Positions 1 to 10,749 of a stretch of 64,000 bases of DNA are shown here, piece by piece. Position numbers and translations under genes: made by a program. Every line of letters begins with the position of its first letter. Position 1 is the first letter of the stretch. Source of the stretch: Prorocentrum cordatum (Eukaryota > Sar > Dinophyceae > Prorocentrales > Prorocentraceae). The stretch spans positions 1 through 64,000 of the forward strand of contig CAUYUJ010001340.1 of the NCBI GenBank assembly GCA_963575745.1. Reading direction: 5' to 3'. The notes beneath the pieces were generated by a model. The model searched no databases and had not been told where the DNA came from. It worked only from the letters and a program-made list of their open reading frames with translations.

Positions 1-1200
1 GTTCGTGAGCGTTGTCCTCACCTTCTGCTGTGCCAAGGCCGCGGAGTAGCAGCACGTGCCGTTGCACCTGCACGGCTGGTCCTCGAAGCAGCACAGGCCA
101 GGGCAGCTGGAGTCGTAGACGATGGGCAGGCCCTTGCTGATGCCTGGCACTGCCTTGCACTCGGCGTCGTTCGTAGGCGTCGTCCTCACCTTCTGCTGCG
201 CCAAGGCCGCGGAGTAGCAGCCCGCGTTGTTGTACCTGCACGGCTGGTCCTCGAAGCAGCACAGGCCAGGGGAGCTGAAGTCGTAGACGATGGGCAGGCC
301 CTTGCTGATGCCTGGCACTGCCTTGCACTGGGCTTCGTTCGTGGGCGTCGCCCTCACCTTCTGCTGCGCCAAGGCTGCGGAGTAGCAGCCCGTGTTGTTG
401 TACCTGCACGGCTGGTCCTCGAAGCAGCACAGCCGGGGCAGCTGGAGTCGTAGACGATGGGCAGGCCCTTGTTGATGCCCTCACGGCCTTGCACTCGGCG
501 TCGTTCGTGGGCGTCCTCCTCACCTTCTGCTGCGCCAAGGCTGCGGAGTAGCAGCCCGTGTTGTTGTACCTGCACGGCTGGTCCTCGAAGCAGCACAGGC
601 CGGGGCAGCTGGAGTCGTAGACGATGGGCAGGTCCTTGTTGATACCCTCCTGCGCCACGTAGCCCCGCCTGCACGGCTGGTCCTCGAAGCGTCGTTCGTT
701 GGTCCTTGCGGCGTCCGTCGTCCTCACCTTCTGCTGCGCCAAGGCTGCGGAGTAGCAGCCCGTGTTGTTGTACCTGCACGGCTGGTCCTCGAAGCAGCAC
801 AGGCCGGGGCAGCTGGAGTCGTAGACGATGGGCAGGCCCGTGTTGATGCCCTTCACGGCCTTGCACTCGGCGTCGTTCGTGGGCGTCGTCCTCACCTTCT
901 GCTGCGCCAAGGCCGCAGCAGTTGTTGTACCTGCACGGCTGGTCCTCGAAGCAGCACAGGCCGGGGGCAGCTGGAGTCGTAGACGATGGGCAGGTCCCTG
1001 TTGATACCCTCCACGTCCCTTGCACTCGGCGTCGTTCGTGGGCGTCCTCACCTTCTGCTGCGCCAAGGCTGCGGAGTAACAGCCCCCGTGTTGTTGTACC
1101 TGCACGGCTGGTCCTCGAAGCAGCACAGGCCGGGGCAGCTGGAGTCGTAGACGATGGGCAGGTCCTTGTTGATACCCTCCACGTCCTTGCACTCGGCGTC
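1..1200 (-). repeat. seven-copy coding tandem repeat, about 168 bp
   Basis: The DNA array under the secreted protein. Unit boundaries marked by GTTCGT lie at 1, 169, 337, 503, 694, 875, 1034 and 1201. The units at 503-693 and 694-874 carry internal insertions; the one near 640-690 includes a partial second copy of the CGGCTGGTCCTCGAAG segment. Divergence is low between units, suggesting recent homogenisation. Confidence 0.9.
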
Positions 1201-1389
1201 GTTCGTGGGCGCCGTCCTCACGCTCATTTGCTCATGCCGATTCACCTGCATCATCTGCGAGCTCTTCTGGAGCATGCCCGTGTCGTCCTGCTCTACCGCA
1301 GCGCACTGCTGCCCTACAGCGCAGGAAGCTTGCGCGCCCGACGCGTGCGCGAGTGCCAGCAACGAGGCCGCGGCGATGAGGAGCGCCAT
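1..1389 (-). CDS. secreted cysteine-rich repeat protein, partial, frame-broken
   Basis: Start chosen at the ATG at 1389: it opens with MALLIAAASLLALAHASGAQA, a clear signal peptide with an AQA/S cleavage site, so the product should enter the secretory pathway. After about 40 residues comes a tandem module of about 56 residues. Each has six cysteines in the pattern AEC-(x)n-SSCPGLCCFEDQPCRYNN-(T/A)GC followed by YSAALAQQKVR. Seven modules are visible and the gene runs off the window edge. Unit lengths are 168, 168, 166, 191, 181, 159 and 167 bp, so the frame is lost repeatedly. The first loss is a 2-base insertion in the C-run near 1085, and another is an extra G near 965. Several breaks sit in homopolymers, so either a pseudogene or assembly indels is possible. 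I do not recognise the family. The disulfide-rich repeats suggest an extracellular or cell-covering protein (inference). Relict spliced leaders lie about 50 nt upstream. Confidence 0.6.
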
Positions 1390-1440
1390 CGGGTGCAGAC
1401 TGTAGTCTTTCTCGCTTCTAGCAAAACAAAGACAGGCGCA

Positions 1441-1485
1441 CTTGAGCCAAAATCGCGTGAGCCAGAATGACTTGAGCCACCTCCT
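1441..1485 (-). other. three tandem relict spliced-leader sequences
   Basis: On the minus strand this reads, from the gene outward, ATTTTGGCTCAAG (1453-1441, a perfect match to the 3' 13 nt of the dinoflagellate spliced leader), then CATTCTGGCTCACG (1469-1456, two mismatches) and TGGCTCAAG (1479-1471). The spacing is exactly 15 nt. The innermost copy lies 51 nt upstream of the signal-peptide ATG at 1389. Dinoflagellate mRNAs receive a 22-nt leader by trans-splicing. Genomic copies of its 3' part before genes are known hallmarks of mRNA that was reverse-transcribed and reinserted. Successive copies imply repeated rounds of transcription, trans-splicing and retroposition. Confidence 0.8.
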
Positions 1486-2816
1486 CCCGAGAAATCTCTG
1501 CAGGCGCCCTGGGCCTGGCGAGGGCCCCTGGAAGCCGAGAGAAGCAAGACCCTCCCCCCCCAGAAGAGAGCGCCCGCCAGGCCTGCTTCGCGACGCGCGG
1601 GGGGGCCCACGGGGCCGCCGAGAGCTCCTCCAGGAAGGCCCCACGGGGCCAAAAAAGCGCTGATGTTCCTTTGAGTTGTTGAAGGATTTGGGCATCTTCT
1701 TCTCATCAGCTCTCCGACGGCTCAAGACGGCCCAGGAGGCCCCCGGGCATCGCCCCCAGAGCGCCCCCAGAGGCCTCCGAGATGGCCCCTATGACAGCCC
1801 GGGGCCTTCGGAGCTCCGGGCTCGGAGCCCAGAAGCCCTCGGCTCCGCAGCTGGCCCCTCGGATCCGCTCGGACATCCCTTCCCCCACGGGGGCGGGGGG
1901 GGCATTCGAGCGTCGTGCGCGCAGCGCCTCCGTGCACGTGGTGCCTTGGTGCCTTGGCCACGCATCGATGATGCATTGCTTGTTGGTGCATCGCCCACCC
2001 GCCTCCATGTGCTCCGCGCGTCGCCCCAGCGCATCGACGAGGCATCGCCGGCACGGGGCATCTGCTTGGAGGCGGCCAGGGGCTCCTCTGAACTGGGTGG
2101 ACCCCGAGACAAATCGGTCAAGAGAGGTGATGCGGCCAAATCCGCTCAAGATCAGTCCTTGGGACCCTTCCCTCCCGAGGCTCATCCGGTGCAGTTTTTC
2201 ACCCGGATCCGTTCTTGGGGGCCCTGGGGCCCGAAGGCGGACCCCGGAGGCAGAAGAAGACAGAACACCTTCTCGAACCCACAACCTCGGGCCTTGCCAC
2301 CCCTTCCTGCTCGCCGTGACCTGTGCTGGACCGCATCATACCCCCAGCCAGCTCGAAATTCTTCCGACCGAATCTACTGGGACCCCCCCCTCTGGGAGGC
2401 CTACAGGCGGTCAGGAACTGTTGTTCAGCGTGTCACGGCGGCGGCCCCGGCGACACACTGTGCCTTGCAAGCGGATAGCGTGTCGCTCCGCTCCGCGGGG
2501 GAGGCTGGGAAGGCTCGGGACGTGGACGCCTGGGGGCCGCGACGTGGACAGCGTGCCGCGCCGAAGCGTGGTGGGCCAGAACTGGCGGAGCGACATGCTG
2601 AGCCAAAGCTCCCGACCGCACTGGGACCCATCTAGGAGGCATTTGTATTGAAAAATTGTGATCGGCACTCCACGAGGGAACCGCCCTCGGAGTCTTCGCT
2701 CGTTCGTCGGCCCTCGAGCTTCGACATGAGACCGTCCCTGGACCCTGAATCCTGGATCTCCGATCTTCGAACGATCGCCAACCCTCGATCCTCGGACGCC
2801 AGTAAGGCGGCGTAGA
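1486..2816. other. GC-rich spacer with one GGCC-family repeat
   Basis: No convincing gene. About 1655-1900 belongs to the dispersed GGCC-rich family: a lead-in ending TTGAAGGATTTGGGCATCTT, then CTCTCCGACGGCTCAAGACGGCC-like steps, matching the lead-ins near 49310 and 50890. The rest is open in several frames only because of high GC. Confidence 0.5.
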
Positions 2817-3690
2817 GGGAGGAGGAGGAGGAGGAGGAGGAGGAGGAGGAGGAGGAGGAGGAGGAGGAGGAGGCGGAGGAGGCAGGAGGAGGAGGAGGGA
2901 GGAGGAGGAGGAGGAGGAGTGAGGAGGAGGAGGAGGAGGAGGAGGAGGAGGTGGGCGAGGGAAGGGGAAGGAGGTAGAGGAGGAGAAAGGAGAAGAAGGG
3001 AAAGAAGGAGAGGAGGAGGAGGAGAAGGAAGCGAGGAGGAGGAGGAAGAAAAGGAGGAGGAGGTAGGGGAGGCGGAGGGAGGAAGAGGAGGAGGAGGGAG
3101 GGAGAAGAGGAGGGGCGGAGGAGGAGGAGGAGGAGGAGGAGGAGGAGGAGGAGGAGGAGAGGAGGGAGGAGGAGAAGGAGGAGGAGAGGAGGTTGGGAGG
3201 AGGAAGAGGAGGAGGAGGAGGAGAAGAAGGCAGGAGGAGGGCGAGGAGGAAGGGCGGAGAAGGACGATGAGGGGAGGAGGAGGACGCGACGAGACAAAGG
3301 GAGGAGATGATGAGTGGGAAAGAGGAGGAGGAGGAGGAGGAGGGAGGAGGAGGAGGATGGAGGATGGAGCCAGGAGGAGGAGGCGGAGGGGGGAGGAGGC
3401 AGGGGGAGAGGAGGAAAAGGGAGGAGAGGAAGAGGCGTGATGAGGAGGAGAGGTGGAGGAGGAGGAGGGAGTGGAGGACATGGAGGAACGGAGGGGAGGG
3501 AGGAGGAGGAGGAGGAGGAGGAGGAGAGGCGAGGAGGAGGAGGAGGAGGAGGAAGGAGGAGGAGGAGGAGGAGGAGGAGGAGGAGGAGGAGGAGGAGGAG
3601 GAGGGGAGGAGGGGGAGGAGGAGGGGAGGGGAGGAGGAGGAGGAGGAGGAGGAGGAGGAGGAGGAGGAGGAGGAGGAGGAGGAGGAGGAG
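2817..3690. repeat. (AGG)n purine tract, about 0.87 kb
   Basis: Nearly uninterrupted AGG/GGA triplets with GAAG and GGGA variants. All purine on the plus strand. Translates as poly-Arg/Glu/Gly or poly-Ser/Pro/Leu in the various frames, which I treat as non-coding. Confidence 0.95.
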
Positions 3691-3899
3691 TCCTCAATTT
3701 TGCATGGATCCTCGATCCTCGGACCCCGCGTAAGAGGCCTGGAGAATTCTGCCTCCGCCGCCCGGCCCAGGGCACCCAGGAGAGCGGCCTCTGACTCTCG
3801 CCGGCGCCATCCTCGGCGGGGCCGCAGAGCGCCGCCAGCGCCTCCAGGCAGGAGTCGACCACCGCCTCGTCTCGGCGGCGCCCACGTGCGGCGGCGGAG
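3691..3899. other. spacer between purine tracts
   Basis: A short mixed sequence opening with CCTCGATCCTCGGAC, the same string that precedes the first purine tract near 2790. The two (AGG)n tracts therefore appear to share a flank and to have been duplicated together. Confidence 0.5.
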
Positions 3900-4335
3900 A
3901 AGCGGGGAGGAGGAGGGGAGGAGACGAGGAAGAGGAGGAGGAGGAGGAGGAGCGAGGAGGAGGAGGAGGAGGGGGAGGAGGAGGGAGGGAGGAGGAGGAG
4001 GAGGAGGAGGAGGAGGAGGGGAGTGGAAAGAGGGAGGAGGAGGAGGAGGAGGAGGAGGAGGAGGAGGAGGAGGAGGAGGAGCAGGAGGAGGACGACGAGA
4101 AGGAGGAGGACGACGAGAAGGAGGAGGAAGGAGGGGAAAGAGGGGAGGAGGGAAGAGGAGGAGGGGGAGGACGAGGAGGAGGAGGAGGAGGAGGAGGAGG
4201 AGGAGGAGGAGGAGGAGGAGGAGGAAGACGAGGAGAAAAAGGAGAACGAGGAGGAGGAGAAAGAGGAGGGAGGAGGAGGAGCTGGAGGAACTGGAGGAGG
4301 AGGAGGAGGAAGAGGAGGAGAAGGAGGAGAAAGAT
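3900..4335. repeat. (AGG)n purine tract
   Basis: Second long AGG tract with some GAC/GAA interruptions. Same composition as 2817-3690. Confidence 0.95.
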
Positions 4336-5479
4336 GAGGGACACCGATCACGCGACCGACTCGAACGCGGCGCAGGAAACCAAAGGGCGTGGAGAGGCGC
4401 CCTCCGAAGACGAGCACCATGAGCAGGGAGTGGGGAGGGACGGCGCCTGAGCCGCGAAACGACTCAGGCCCCTAGCGCCCCCCACTGCCACCACCACCCG
4501 CCAGCACCATCGGCACCAGGACATCCAGGAAGACGTCCTCGGGCGGGCGGCGGGGTCGTCCGTATCGAGGCGGACGGAGGCGGTGCTCTCCCCGACGGCG
4601 ACGACGTTCGCATCCACGCACATGTAGGGCTCACGGCGGAAGCGCGCCCGCGAGTCGGGGGCGAGGGCGGGCAGGCCCAGGCCAGGGCCGGGGCGGCCAG
4701 GCAGCACGGCGGGGCCGTCCGCCCACCCGTCGTTCAGCATCTCCTCGAGCTCGTCCCCTTCGGCGGCGAGTCGAGCCGTGACGTCAGCGAGCGGGAGGCC
4801 AACGGGAACCGGCTGCGCGCGGCCCCGCCGCCGCGGCCTGCCCCTCGCCGTCCTCCATCCCGCGGTCACCGAAACCCTCGCCGCCGACGAGACGAGCCTC
4901 CAAAGCCGCAGCGCCGCCGAGCCTGGCAGCATCGCCGCCTCGGCCTACGCGCCGTCGCCGCCGCCGCGGCTGCCTCCGAGGGGCGGGCGCAGCGTCAGGC
5001 ATGGGCGAAGGCGACTCGGCGGCAGGGCCCCGGAGGTCCGCCACCGCCGCGCTCAGAAAGCCCTCCGCGGCGCGCGACAGGCGCAACCCCCTGGGGGGAG
5101 CGCCCAACTGCCAGCCCCGCGGCCGCGTGCGCCGCGAGGAGGGCTCCGCGGGCCGCCTCCTCGGCGTGGCGCAAGCCGTCGCCCTATGGCGTCAGCGCGC
5201 CCGGCATCGGCCACGCAGCGAGCGCGCCGACAGCGCGGACCAGCGGCGAAAGGCTTGTGCCAGACGGCTGCCGAGAAGAAGGAGGAGAAGGAGGAACGCA
5301 CGCAGCCGAGGGGGCGCGTCCACGAGCTTAGGCGACGACCGAGGAGGGGCGCGCCGCGCGCGACCGAGCCCTCAGGCCCGCCTCCGGTGAACTCGCGATG
5401 GACGAAGCAGAGGCCCAGGCTGCGGGTCCGGGTGGCGCGTCGCGCTGGGCAGGCGTCTGGATAGCGGATGGGCCGGCAC
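4336..5479. other. GC-rich spacer, no gene recognised
   Basis: Several overlapping frames are open on both strands but none shows a recognisable motif. The right end may be 3' flank of the LINE fragment that follows on the minus strand. Confidence 0.35.
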
Positions 5480-6200
5480 GCCCACGCAACGAAAATGTCA
5501 CGAAATCCGGCTCCCACGGACGCGCCGACGCCGCGGCGGGCACTCGGCCAACGCAGAGTGACTTAGGGCCGCGAGCCGGATGCCCGAAGCCGCATCCAAA
5601 GGGGCCGACACGGCCGCGTTTGTCGAAGAACTTCTTGTGGAGTTGGTAGATGTGGAACGCGAGCGCGAGCCCGCGAAGAGCCGCGCCGCGGGGCCATTCG
5701 CTGGCATGCTCGGCCGCGCTGCCCAGCCCAAGACGGCCGAGCGGACCAGGCAGGAAGGAGCGCGGCAGCGCCACCCAGTGCCACAGCCTCCTGCACCAGA
5801 GGTAATGTCTACTGTCGCCCGCCGCGCCCTCGCACCCGAACAGGCAGGGTCGCAGTTCCATGATATGTACGCGGCCAGCCGTAGTCCACCCCCCCAGCGT
5901 CTTGAAGGTCGCCCCCTGCCACGATGGAGGCATCTGCACAATCAAACGGCGCAGCGCAGCCCAGCAGGGTTGCAGCGCGAGGGGCACGCCAAGTCCCCCG
6001 GCGTGAAGCCGCTTCCGTAGAGTCGCCACCACCGACTCGGGGTACAGCGCAGCGGACAAGGAACGCACGAAGGACGTCTGCAGCGTGGGCTTCCTCCCCA
6101 GCGGCGCTGCCACCCTCTGCTCCGCCTCCGCCGCGCTGCCAGGACCCGCAGCGCCCGAGTGGCCGGCTGGGCCTCCTCGGCCACCAAACCCGCGCATTCC
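5480..6200 (-). pseudogene. LINE-type polyprotein C-terminal fragment
   Basis: A minus-strand frame carries the typical end of a non-LTR retrotransposon ORF2. It has a thumb/linker with TSFVRSLSAALYPESVV and WTTAGRVHIMELR, then the zinc knuckle CLFGCEGAAGDSRHYLWC (5846-5793, C-x3-C-x8-H-x3-C), RRLWHWV, and a helical tail LALAFHIYQLHK. In this class the knuckle follows reverse transcriptase and is thought to bind nucleic acid. No reverse-transcriptase core is left: on the 5' side the frame runs into the (AGG)n tract at 6355, so the copy is truncated there. It is not the same subfamily as the LINE at 8.75-14.25 kb, whose knuckle reads CMACG and is followed by RNase H. Confidence 0.65.
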
Positions 6201-6354
6201 TGGACGATGGCTCCGCGTAGAATCCAGAAAGGGCGGGGAGAAACCGCCCTCCCGCACTCGCAACCACGGGAGGTGCTCCTCGGCTGCCGCGGTGCGCCTG
6301 CCAGCCAGAAGCCGTCCTCGCGCCAGCCAGCCAGCCAGAGACCGCCTGCCTGCC

Positions 6355-6605
6355 AAGAGGAAGAGGGGGAGGGGGAGGAGGAGGAGGAGGAGGAGGAGGA
6401 GGAGGAGGAGGAGGAGGAGGAGGAGGAGGAGGAGGAGGAGGAGGAGGACGAGGAGGTCGAGGAGGAGGAGGAGGAGGAGGAGGAAGAGGAGGAGGAGGGG
6501 AAGAGGAAGGGGAAGAGGAGGAAGACGAGGAGGAGGAGGAAGAGGAAAACGGGGAGGGGAAGGTAAAGAAAAAGAAAAGGAGGAGAAGGAAGGGGAGGGT
6601 AGATG

Positions 6606-6670
<65 letters not shown>

Positions 6671-6716
6671 AATGCTGATGATGATGATGATGATGAGGAG
6701 GAGGAGGAGGAGGAGG
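6355..6716. repeat. compound (AGG)n-(GAT)n microsatellite
   Basis: AGG triplets to about 6600, then about 32 GAT triplets with one AAT and one GCT variant, then GAG. It abuts the 5'-truncated end of the LINE fragment. Confidence 0.95.
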
Positions 6717-7422
6717 AAAAGAAGAAGGACACATCGAACCGAATCGAAACGACCTCCCGGGGGCATTTAAGTCAGAATGTCCAGTTGTGAGAAGCCTGGG
6801 CCAGTCCTGGTGCCCCGACCCAGTTTATAATGACAAATCTGATTGCTACGACGCCCTGAGGACCCACCAGGGAACTTTGCTATTCCTGCCGTGCGTGCAG
6901 GAAAGAACTGCTATGGCGATCTGTGGCACTCTGCTGACAGGCTGAGAGGCCACCCCGCACCCACATGGCTGCAGAGAGAAATCCCTGCCTATATATGCAA
7001 TCAGATGCAGCCCGCCCTCGGGACACAAAACGAGGGGCCACGAGTCGAAACCGACGGGGCCCGAAAGGACGCGAGAGAGCAGAAAAAGGGCAAAGAGGCA
7101 GAGACAAGGCCCCAGGGTGGACGGGGATGAAAGAGCTGAACAGAGTTAGGGATCGGCAGGAGGGCGGTCGCTTAAGCCGAGCTCACCAGGGGCCGCACTT
7201 ACAAAATCGTTCACCCTCCCCCTCTCTGCGCAGGGCGCTTATTTCTGGCGCGGACCTGAAGCATCTGTGCGACCGTGGCCGTGGGAAATGCTTGCCTCAG
7301 AGCCGTCTAGCGGAACGATCCCGCTCCCAGCTAAAGTTAGCAAGCTCTGATTACATGTGGCAATCTGCACTCGCTGGATATGCGTGCGCCTCACCCTCAT
7401 CCTCGCGCCTACGCCTTCACCT
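6717..7422. other. unassigned mixed-composition spacer
   Basis: Less GC-biased than its surroundings and free of simple repeats. I see no RNA gene, no recognisable domain and no clear promoter. Confidence 0.3.
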
Positions 7423-7705
7423 TTATTCCTTCGACTTCGCCTTGGAGGGCCCTCCCTCTAGCACCTCGAGGAGCTCCTGGGCCGCGCGCTCGAACGGCAC
7501 GCGGGGAGCGGGCCCGTGCTCCTGGATGGCTCGGTGCGCGATCAGGTGCTGCACGTCCGCGCGCGACGAATGCATGGCCAACGAGATCTTGGCCATCTCC
7601 TCTTTGCCCTGCTTCAGCCTGGTCATCTTGCCCATGCAATATAGCACTTGCCCCAGCACGCGCGTCGCCTTGCAATGGGGGCCCCCGACGTTGCCCAGGT
7701 AATTC
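7423..7705 (-). CDS. hypothetical protein, C-terminal exon-like segment
   Basis: A minus-strand frame ends at 7423 with a coherent, non-repetitive peptide: a stretch beginning GGPHCKATRVLGQVLYCM, then KMTRLKQGKEEMAKISLAM, ADVQHLIAHRAIQEHGPAP, and VPFERAAQELLEVLEG before a basic tail KAKSKE. Helix-rich with alternating hydrophobic positions, unlike the low-complexity frames around it. Upstream on the same strand the sequence turns into the GGCC-rich repeat, so only a terminal exon or a broken 3' end is visible. I do not recognise the family; no start codon can be chosen. Confidence 0.3.
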
Positions 7706-7769
7706 GCCGGCCCAACGGGCCAGAGGCGTGCTAAGATCTCAAGCAACTGGCCAACAATACTTCCAGCTC

Positions 7770-8400
7770 GCGCGCGTGGGGCGGCCCCTGGAAGTCCCCG
7801 GGCGAAAAATGCCCCGGCAAGGCCCCGGGCAGGTCCCAGGCGGTCCGACTCAGAGATGGTTTTCCTCCTGGGCGCCGCCCTCAAGGCCCTCCAGAGAGCC
7901 CCGAGATGGGCCGCGAGGCCGCCAAATGCCCCCCAAGATGGTTCACGAGTGCTCCGATATGCCACGCGCTCGCTTCAAGACGCCCAAGAAAGCCCCCCGA
8001 CGCCACAAAAGGCCCCCAAGGGCTGTCCCAAGAGGGCCCCTAGATGCACAAATCGTCCCATTCCTTCGGTAAAACGTATATGTTTAGCACATTCGCCACT
8101 TGACCTCTCATAGCGTCAAGAGCGGCCCACGAGGCCACAAATATCGCCCCAAGACCGCCCAAGAGGCCCCCAAGAGGGCCCACAAACCGCACCAGAGGGC
8201 CCCAAGACGATCCGAGAGGCCTCCAAGACAGCCCAAGAGGCCCCCACGACGGCTCCAAGAAGGGGCCCAGACGGGAGACCCGCACACAGATTTTTCAAGC
8301 CCCCGGCCCCAAGAGGCCCCCAGGAGCGCCCAAGAGGCCCCCGGAAGCCTCCCAACAGGCCCCAAGTGGCCCCCAAGTGGCCCTAAGATGCCCCCTATCG
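7770..8400. repeat. GGCC-rich dispersed repeat block
   Basis: Degenerate 10-13-bp steps of CCAAGAGGCCC / CCAAGACGGCC type, interrupted near 8040-8110 by an AT-richer stretch. Same family and orientation as blocks at 1.66, 14.28, 23.6 and 48.4-51.4 kb. It lies just beyond the 3' end of the minus-strand LINE. Confidence 0.75.
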
Positions 8401-8751
8401 AGGCCTTGTTTACTTCCCCGAACCTCCAGCAGATCCAGCGAGGAGGCCCGTCCGCCGCGCGCGGCGGCCGCCATCAGGCCTTGCGGGCCTCCAACAGCAC
8501 GTGGCCCATCACGTCGTGCACGCGGCCTCGCTGGCAGTCGGCGCCGTCGACGCCGCTGGCGCGCCAAGCTCCTTGCCATCGCTCAGGAGGTTGGCCTGAC
8601 TTCCCACTGGGTTGCGCGCCTCGCGCATGTCCGCGCGCGCGCGGCGTGAGATGCCCCCCTGCATCACCAGCGGGCAAATCCAGCACGTGGCGACGCTATC
8701 CTCCCGATGCCGAAGCTGGGCGGAGGAGCCCCCGTTCTGGCGATTTCCAGA

Positions 8752-9387
8752 CTACCCGCGACGCTTTGGCAGCTGCATCTCGGTGGCCAGGGGCATCCCC
8801 GTCTGTGGGTGCTTGCCTGCCAGGACCCCGTCCCTCTTCTTCCTATTGGCGTCGTCTCTGCTGCTCGCACCCCGCCTAGATAGCGGGCCTGGGCGCGCGA
8901 CTCCTAGCCCTGCCCTCCGCCTCGCTGCGTGCGCACCACACGCCGCGCACACCACGTAGGGCCCATGCACTTCCACTCGGTGTTCCCGCTCACGTAGCTC
9001 GTCCCCTGCCGCTGGGTCCCGTCTGTCCCGGTCGCCTGCGGCTGCCGCAGCTGCATCCGCTGCGGTGGCTGCCACCGCGAGGGCAACGTTTGCCCCCAAC
9101 GATCTGGCCGCGCCTGTCGCCCTGCTCCCCGTCGATCTCCACAGCGGCACCGGGCACTCTGACTCCCGCAGCTTCTTCCTCATCCTCCTTGTCACCGCCC
9201 TTCGACCACATCTCAGGCATACCACCCACCCGTTCAATACCTCGACGTGGTGCCTGGTGAGCACTATCTGCGGCATGCAAACTTTGCGCGCTGGCCGTCT
9301 TTCTTCGCGTTTCGGTTCGTCTGGCCACTCTTTGCCATCTGCGGATGCCACCACCCTATGTTCTGTAACGCCCATCGCACTCGGCAA
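8752..9387 (-). pseudogene. LINE C-terminal zinc-module pair
   Basis: After RNase H, a frame ending at 8752 has two similar modules: HHVEVLNGWVVCLRCGRRA followed by KLRESECPV, and HRVEVHGPYVVCAACGAHAA. Each has a His pair or His, a CxxCG and, in the first, a distal Cys, as in a small zinc ribbon. A tail KHPQTGMPLATEMQLPKRRG closes the protein. I have an impression of similar tails in dinoflagellate retroelement proteins but cannot check it. Probably a nucleic-acid-binding appendage. Confidence 0.45.
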
Positions 9388-10321
9388 GCTAAGTCCTCCA
9401 CATCCCGATGCTTCCCGAAGCTTGCGTCCAGCTCAGCCCCCGCTTTGGCTAGCAGGTCCACGTCGGTGTTGCCCCTTGCGATATTGAGCTCGTCTCCTTC
9501 CAGCTGCTCGATATTGGACCTGGATCTGTGCGCTTGAACGTGACGCACCTCGCTGACATTCAGGTCCATGCCGTGATCTTGTACCAGATTCGCTTCCAAA
9601 TGTCCGTATGCGGCCTCTTCCAGCTCACGCACCGTCTTTCACCCTTTCGCAAGCCCTCCATGCTCCCTGCGTGATCCGTGCATATATTGCCGTCACCCAG
9701 TGTATGATCCAGTGCTTTGCAGAAGGCCCACATCTCTGCTCTTGTAACTTGCCCATGGACTGGGAGCGCGCACGGTAATGGCCCCCACGTCTGACACTTG
9801 GGCTTGCCCTCGTCGTTCACCGACATCGCCGCCCATCCAGTCAGGGCCCACCCACTGCATCCCAGTTTAGAGCCATCGCACACGACGTCCCCAATGAAGT
9901 GGTCATCTCCTTCCTCCACCACCTGGCACATGTACTGGCCCTCGTCGATCCCGATGAACGTCGAGTCCGCCTCTGGGTGCCTCACCACCCCTCTCGTCCA
10001 GAGCAAGTTGTTCTCCTGCTGCTCCGCCGCCGTCTGCCACCCAGGCTGCGCCTTCAAGCGCAGCCCCCGCAAGGCTGCACACTTGTAGTACATGTGATGT
10101 GAGGTACCCTCCGCCAAACCGCAGGCCATGCATATGTCCGTCGGCCCAATGCTGCACTGGCTCAGCTTGCTCATTGTCCAACTCCCGCTCACAGAGGCCT
10201 TCTTCGCTGCATTCCTGGCGTGCTTTGGGATATCGCGCGCCTCAGTAGTGCCACCGCAGGCGCCACCATTGGCGCAGGTCGCAAGCCCGCGCACTCGTCC
10301 GCCCTGGCCCAGTCCCCCCAC
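9264..10321 (-). pseudogene. LINE zinc knuckle and RNase H domain
   Basis: The frame starting at 10321 contains the zinc knuckle CMACGLAEGTSHHMYYKC (residues 64-81, C-x2-C-x8-H-x4-C), then an RNase H fold: DVVCDGSKLG (Asp149), VTRAEMWAFCKAL (Glu196), NICTDHAGSM (Asp216). The frame ends at 9560. The overlapping frame to 9264 supplies the C-terminal VRHVQAHRSRS and ARGNTDVDLLAKAGAEL, matching the His and final Asp of RNase H. RNase H removes the RNA strand after first-strand synthesis. All four catalytic positions can be assigned, with one frameshift between the third and fourth. Confidence 0.75.
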
Positions 10322-10749
10322 AGCTGTCGTTCACGTCCATTCGCAGCATCGCCACCACATCCATCGGACACACCTCCCGCACGTCCAGGGTGTAGCCTGC
10401 CTTGGTGATGACTGTATGCCAGGCTGGCCACGACCTCTGCGCACGCCTCCGAGACATGATGGCTGCCCCCGCTGGCCCACGTACCTTCGCCCACACCGGC
10501 TTCATTCCGACCTCTTGCTGATGTCGCCTCCACGCCTTCATCGTCATGTTCTCCACGCTGTCCCACTGCTGGTTCACCTCGTTGGCCTGCGCCGTTTGCC
10601 AAACCTCCCTCGCCCAGCGAGTGATGGGCGCCTCCGTGACCTCAAGTGTGGGTTCCTCGCCTGCCAGGGCCAGCTGCAGCGTCAGGCTCTTGGCCCCCCG
10701 TCCTCCTGGTAGTGCCCGTCCTGCTTCGCGTCGTCGCTGCCGCAGCTGG

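Noticed and set aside
2580-2600. TGAGCCAAAGCTC as another relict spliced leader
   Set aside because: Match breaks after TGAGCCAAA and no gene start follows in the right orientation.
2411-4420. Open frame of 669 codons rich in Ser, Pro and Leu on the minus strand
   Set aside because: Entirely explained by (AGG)n microsatellites lacking stop codons in that frame; no domain, no conserved start.
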